Of a DNA stretch of 7,344 nucleotides, positions 5,736 through 7,344 are shown one piece after another (the stretch's first letter is position 1; each line of letters starts with the position of its first letter). Below the pieces are notes generated by a model, which had not been told where the DNA came from, made no database searches, and was given only the letters and a program-made list of their open reading frames with translations. Position numbers and translations under genes: made by a program. The stretch is taken from the NCBI GenBank assembly GCA_946222625.1, contig CAMILJ010000102.1, forward strand, positions 1 through 7,344. The letters are read 5' to 3'. The stretch is from an uncultured Corynebacterium sp. (GTDB lineage: Bacteria > Actinomycetota > Actinomycetes > Mycobacteriales > Mycobacteriaceae).

Positions 5736-7344
5736 GTGAAGTACAGCAGCGAATCACCCACACGTACCGGCGTCACGCTTCCCCCCTCGCCGGATGTCCG
5801 CCTTATTCCCCGGAGACGTCGTGCTGCCTCGCGCACGTGGGATGTGCCTTTGCCGCAGCAGGGCACGTGGCGAGTGCTGGGAGCGGCGGGGTCGGGAGTA
5901 TCGAGCCTGCTTATCGACGTTGTCTTGGCACAACTGAACGCCGGCGCCGATGCCTCCGGCATCCTTGTCGTTGCTCCGTCCAAGGAATCCGGCTCGCTGC
6001 TGCGCCGCGAGTTAGCTGAGAACCTCGATGACTACGCCGCGCAGACCTCGATGGTGCGCTCGGTGCACTCGCTGGCTTTCGCCCTGCTGCGCCAAGGCAG
6101 CGAGGAGGAGCTGCGCCTTATTACCGGCGCTGAGCAGGATGCGGTGATCCGAGAATTGCTCCAGGGGCATGCTGCCGATGGCAGGGGCGCGTGGCCGGAA
6201 GAGATGCGCCCAGCCCTTGAGTACGTGGGGTTTGCGCGTCAACTGCGTGACCTGTTGCTGCGCTCCATTGAACGCGGCCTGGGGCCTTCAGATTTGGAGG
6301 AGCTGGGACAGCGCTATTCCCGGCCCATGTGGGCGGCCGCGGGCGAGTTCCTGCGCGAATATGAGCGCACCCAGGCGCTGGCGGGTTCGCATTCCTATTC
6401 CGCTGCGGAGCTGGTTAGCCAGGTTCTTTTGCGCCCGGAGCTGCTGCGTGAGCATCCCTGGCACACCATCGTGGTCGATGATGCCCAGCTGCTGGACCCG
6501 ACCTCCGGCCAGCTGATCGCGGAGCTGGCGAAAACTGCTCGCCTCACAGTGGTTGGTGGTGACCCCGACCAAGCGGTCTTTGCCTTCCGCGGTGCCAACT
6601 CGGAATTCCTCACCACTTGGGAGGCAGAGAACGAGCTGCGTCTGAGCTCTACGCACCGCACGCCTTCCCCGGCGTGCGTCAGCGTTGTGGATTCCCGCGG
6701 TACTTTGCGTGATGTCTTGGCTAATACGGTTCGCCGCCGCCACCTCGAGGACGGGGTGCAGTGGCGCGATATTGCGGTGATAGTGCGCTCTACCGGGGAT
6801 ATTGGTCCTGCCCGGCGCACGCTGCTCTCCGCTGGCGTGCCGGTGCATATCAACCCCACGGACGTCGTGCTTGCAGAGCAGCGCTTGGTCAAAGCAGTGC
6901 TTCTGGCATTGCGCGCCTTGGAGAACGAACTCGATCCCGCAGAGCTCGAGGACCTGATTACTGGGCCTGTCGGTGGAGCTGACCCAGTAACGTTGCGAAG
7001 GCTCATCCGCGGCCTGCGCCGCTGGAAGCCGGAGCAGCGCGGAATGGATACGCTGCGTGAGCTGCTGGACGGTGAATTGCCGGACTTCAACAACCTCCTC
7101 ACGGAGCGCGAGGAAGCGATTCTGGCGCGCATTCGTGGGGTGCTGTCTGCCGGGCGCGCGGCCCTGAGCGCGGGGGCTGCCGTTGAGGAAGTCCTCTGGG
7201 AGGTGTGGCAGGCCACGGGTTTGGACACACGCCTGCAGGCAGCGGCTCTGCGCGGTGGTGCCGCGGGCTCGCAGGCAGACCGCGACCTGGATGCCATGAT
7301 GGCGCTGTTCGACGCTGCCGGCGATTACGCCGAGCGCCGTCCGG
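5736..7344 (+). CDS. adnA: AdnA-type helicase-nuclease subunit, N-terminal half (cut by window end)
   Basis: Open for 536 codons with no stop to the window edge; the full family protein is about 1,000 residues or more, so the second half of the motor and the RecB-like nuclease are outside. It is a UvrD-like superfamily 1 motor subunit that with AdnB resects DNA double-strand breaks in actinobacteria. Visible motifs: degenerate Walker A GAAGSGVSS (49-57), motif Ia VVAPSKE region (about 85), Ib VHSLAF (110-115), II VVDDAQ (246-251), III GGDPDQ (274-279) with FRG (284-286), and IV STHR (305-308). The Walker A lysine is valine (V55) and the motif II glutamate is Asp249, so ATP hydrolysis by this subunit is doubtful, while R285 and R308 remain. 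The GTG start follows the previous stop by 3 bases and has no well-spaced ribosome binding site, so coupled reinitiation is likely. Position next to the TIGR02569 gene matches Rv3202c. Confidence 0.85.
   Translation, partial: MKYSSESPTRTGVTLPPSPDVRLIPRRRRAASRTWDVPLPQQGTWRVLGAAGSGVSSLLIDVVLAQLNAGADASGILVVAPSKESGSLLRRELAENLDDYAAQTSMVRSVHSLAFALLRQGSEEELRLITGAEQDAVIRELLQGHAADGRGAWPEEMRPALEYVGFARQLRDLLLRSIERGLGPSDLEELGQRYSRPMWAAAGEFLREYERTQALAGSHSYSAAELVSQVLLRPELLREHPWHTIVVDDAQLLDPTSGQLIAELAKTARLTVVGGDPDQAVFAFRGANSEFLTTWEAENELRLSSTHRTPSPACVSVVDSRGTLRDVLANTVRRRHLEDGVQWRDIAVIVRSTGDIGPARRTLLSAGVPVHINPTDVVLAEQRLVKAVLLALRALENELDPAELEDLITGPVGGADPVTLRRLIRGLRRWKPEQRGMDTLRELLDGELPDFNNLLTEREEAILARIRGVLSAGRAALSAGAAVEEVLWEVWQATGLDTRLQAAALRGGAAGSQADRDLDAMMALFDAAGDYAERRP

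Noticed and set aside
6395..7297. Minus-strand frame of 300 codons
   Set aside because: It is antisense to adnA, and its product is a Ser/Arg/Ala-rich sequence without motifs.
1..7344. Mobile element, prophage, CRISPR array or defence island
   Set aside because: There is no transposase, integrase, repeat-spacer array, tRNA attachment site or compositional break; the genes follow a conserved actinobacterial core order.

Overview
This window looks like a core-genome stretch from a GC-rich actinobacterium, most probably a Corynebacterium. The evidence is the gene set and its order, recalled from memory rather than searched: an Rv3212-type propeller protein, an RhlE-type DEAD-box helicase, DUF3107 (TB9.4 type), DUF3152, a TIGR02569-type protein and an AdnA-type helicase-nuclease. 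This order follows the Mycobacterium tuberculosis Rv3212 to Rv3202c region, with several mycobacterial genes missing in between, including a moeB-like gene. Frequent GTG starts and TANNNT -10 motifs lying just before start codons fit the same group. I cannot name the species.

Layout: positions 1-470 hold no convincing gene. The first half is AT-rich with a perfect 8-bp inverted repeat, and the second half is rich in short hairpins. A small four-helix membrane protein (471-929, +) follows, with a terminator-like hairpin at its end. It converges with a two-gene minus-strand operon: the DEAD-box helicase (2238-3626) and, overlapping it by 4 bp, a single-pass membrane protein with an extracytoplasmic PQQ-like propeller (940-2241). 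A short divergent promoter region (3627-3729) separates this operon from a plus-strand series: DUF3107 (3730-3951), a DUF3152 membrane-anchored putative zinc metalloprotease (3984-4925), a TIGR02569 kinase-like protein (4959-5732), and the N-terminal half of AdnA (5736 to the window end, cut off).

How the genes may work together: AdnA is expected to pair with AdnB, encoded just beyond the window, to resect DNA double-strand breaks. The TIGR02569 gene sits 3 bp upstream in the same reading frame and is probably translationally coupled to it. The helicase and propeller genes are coupled by an ATGA overlap and a strong ribosome binding site. No functional link between the membrane or secreted proteins and the nucleic-acid enzymes is proven here.

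I see no phage, insertion sequence, CRISPR, tRNA or rRNA and no obvious new defence system. The points most worth following are probable loss of catalytic residues in two proteins (the AdnA motor site lacks its Walker A lysine, and the TIGR02569 protein lacks kinase-type residues), an enlarged zinc motif in DUF3152, several candidate leaderless starts, and a possibly structured leader before the first gene.
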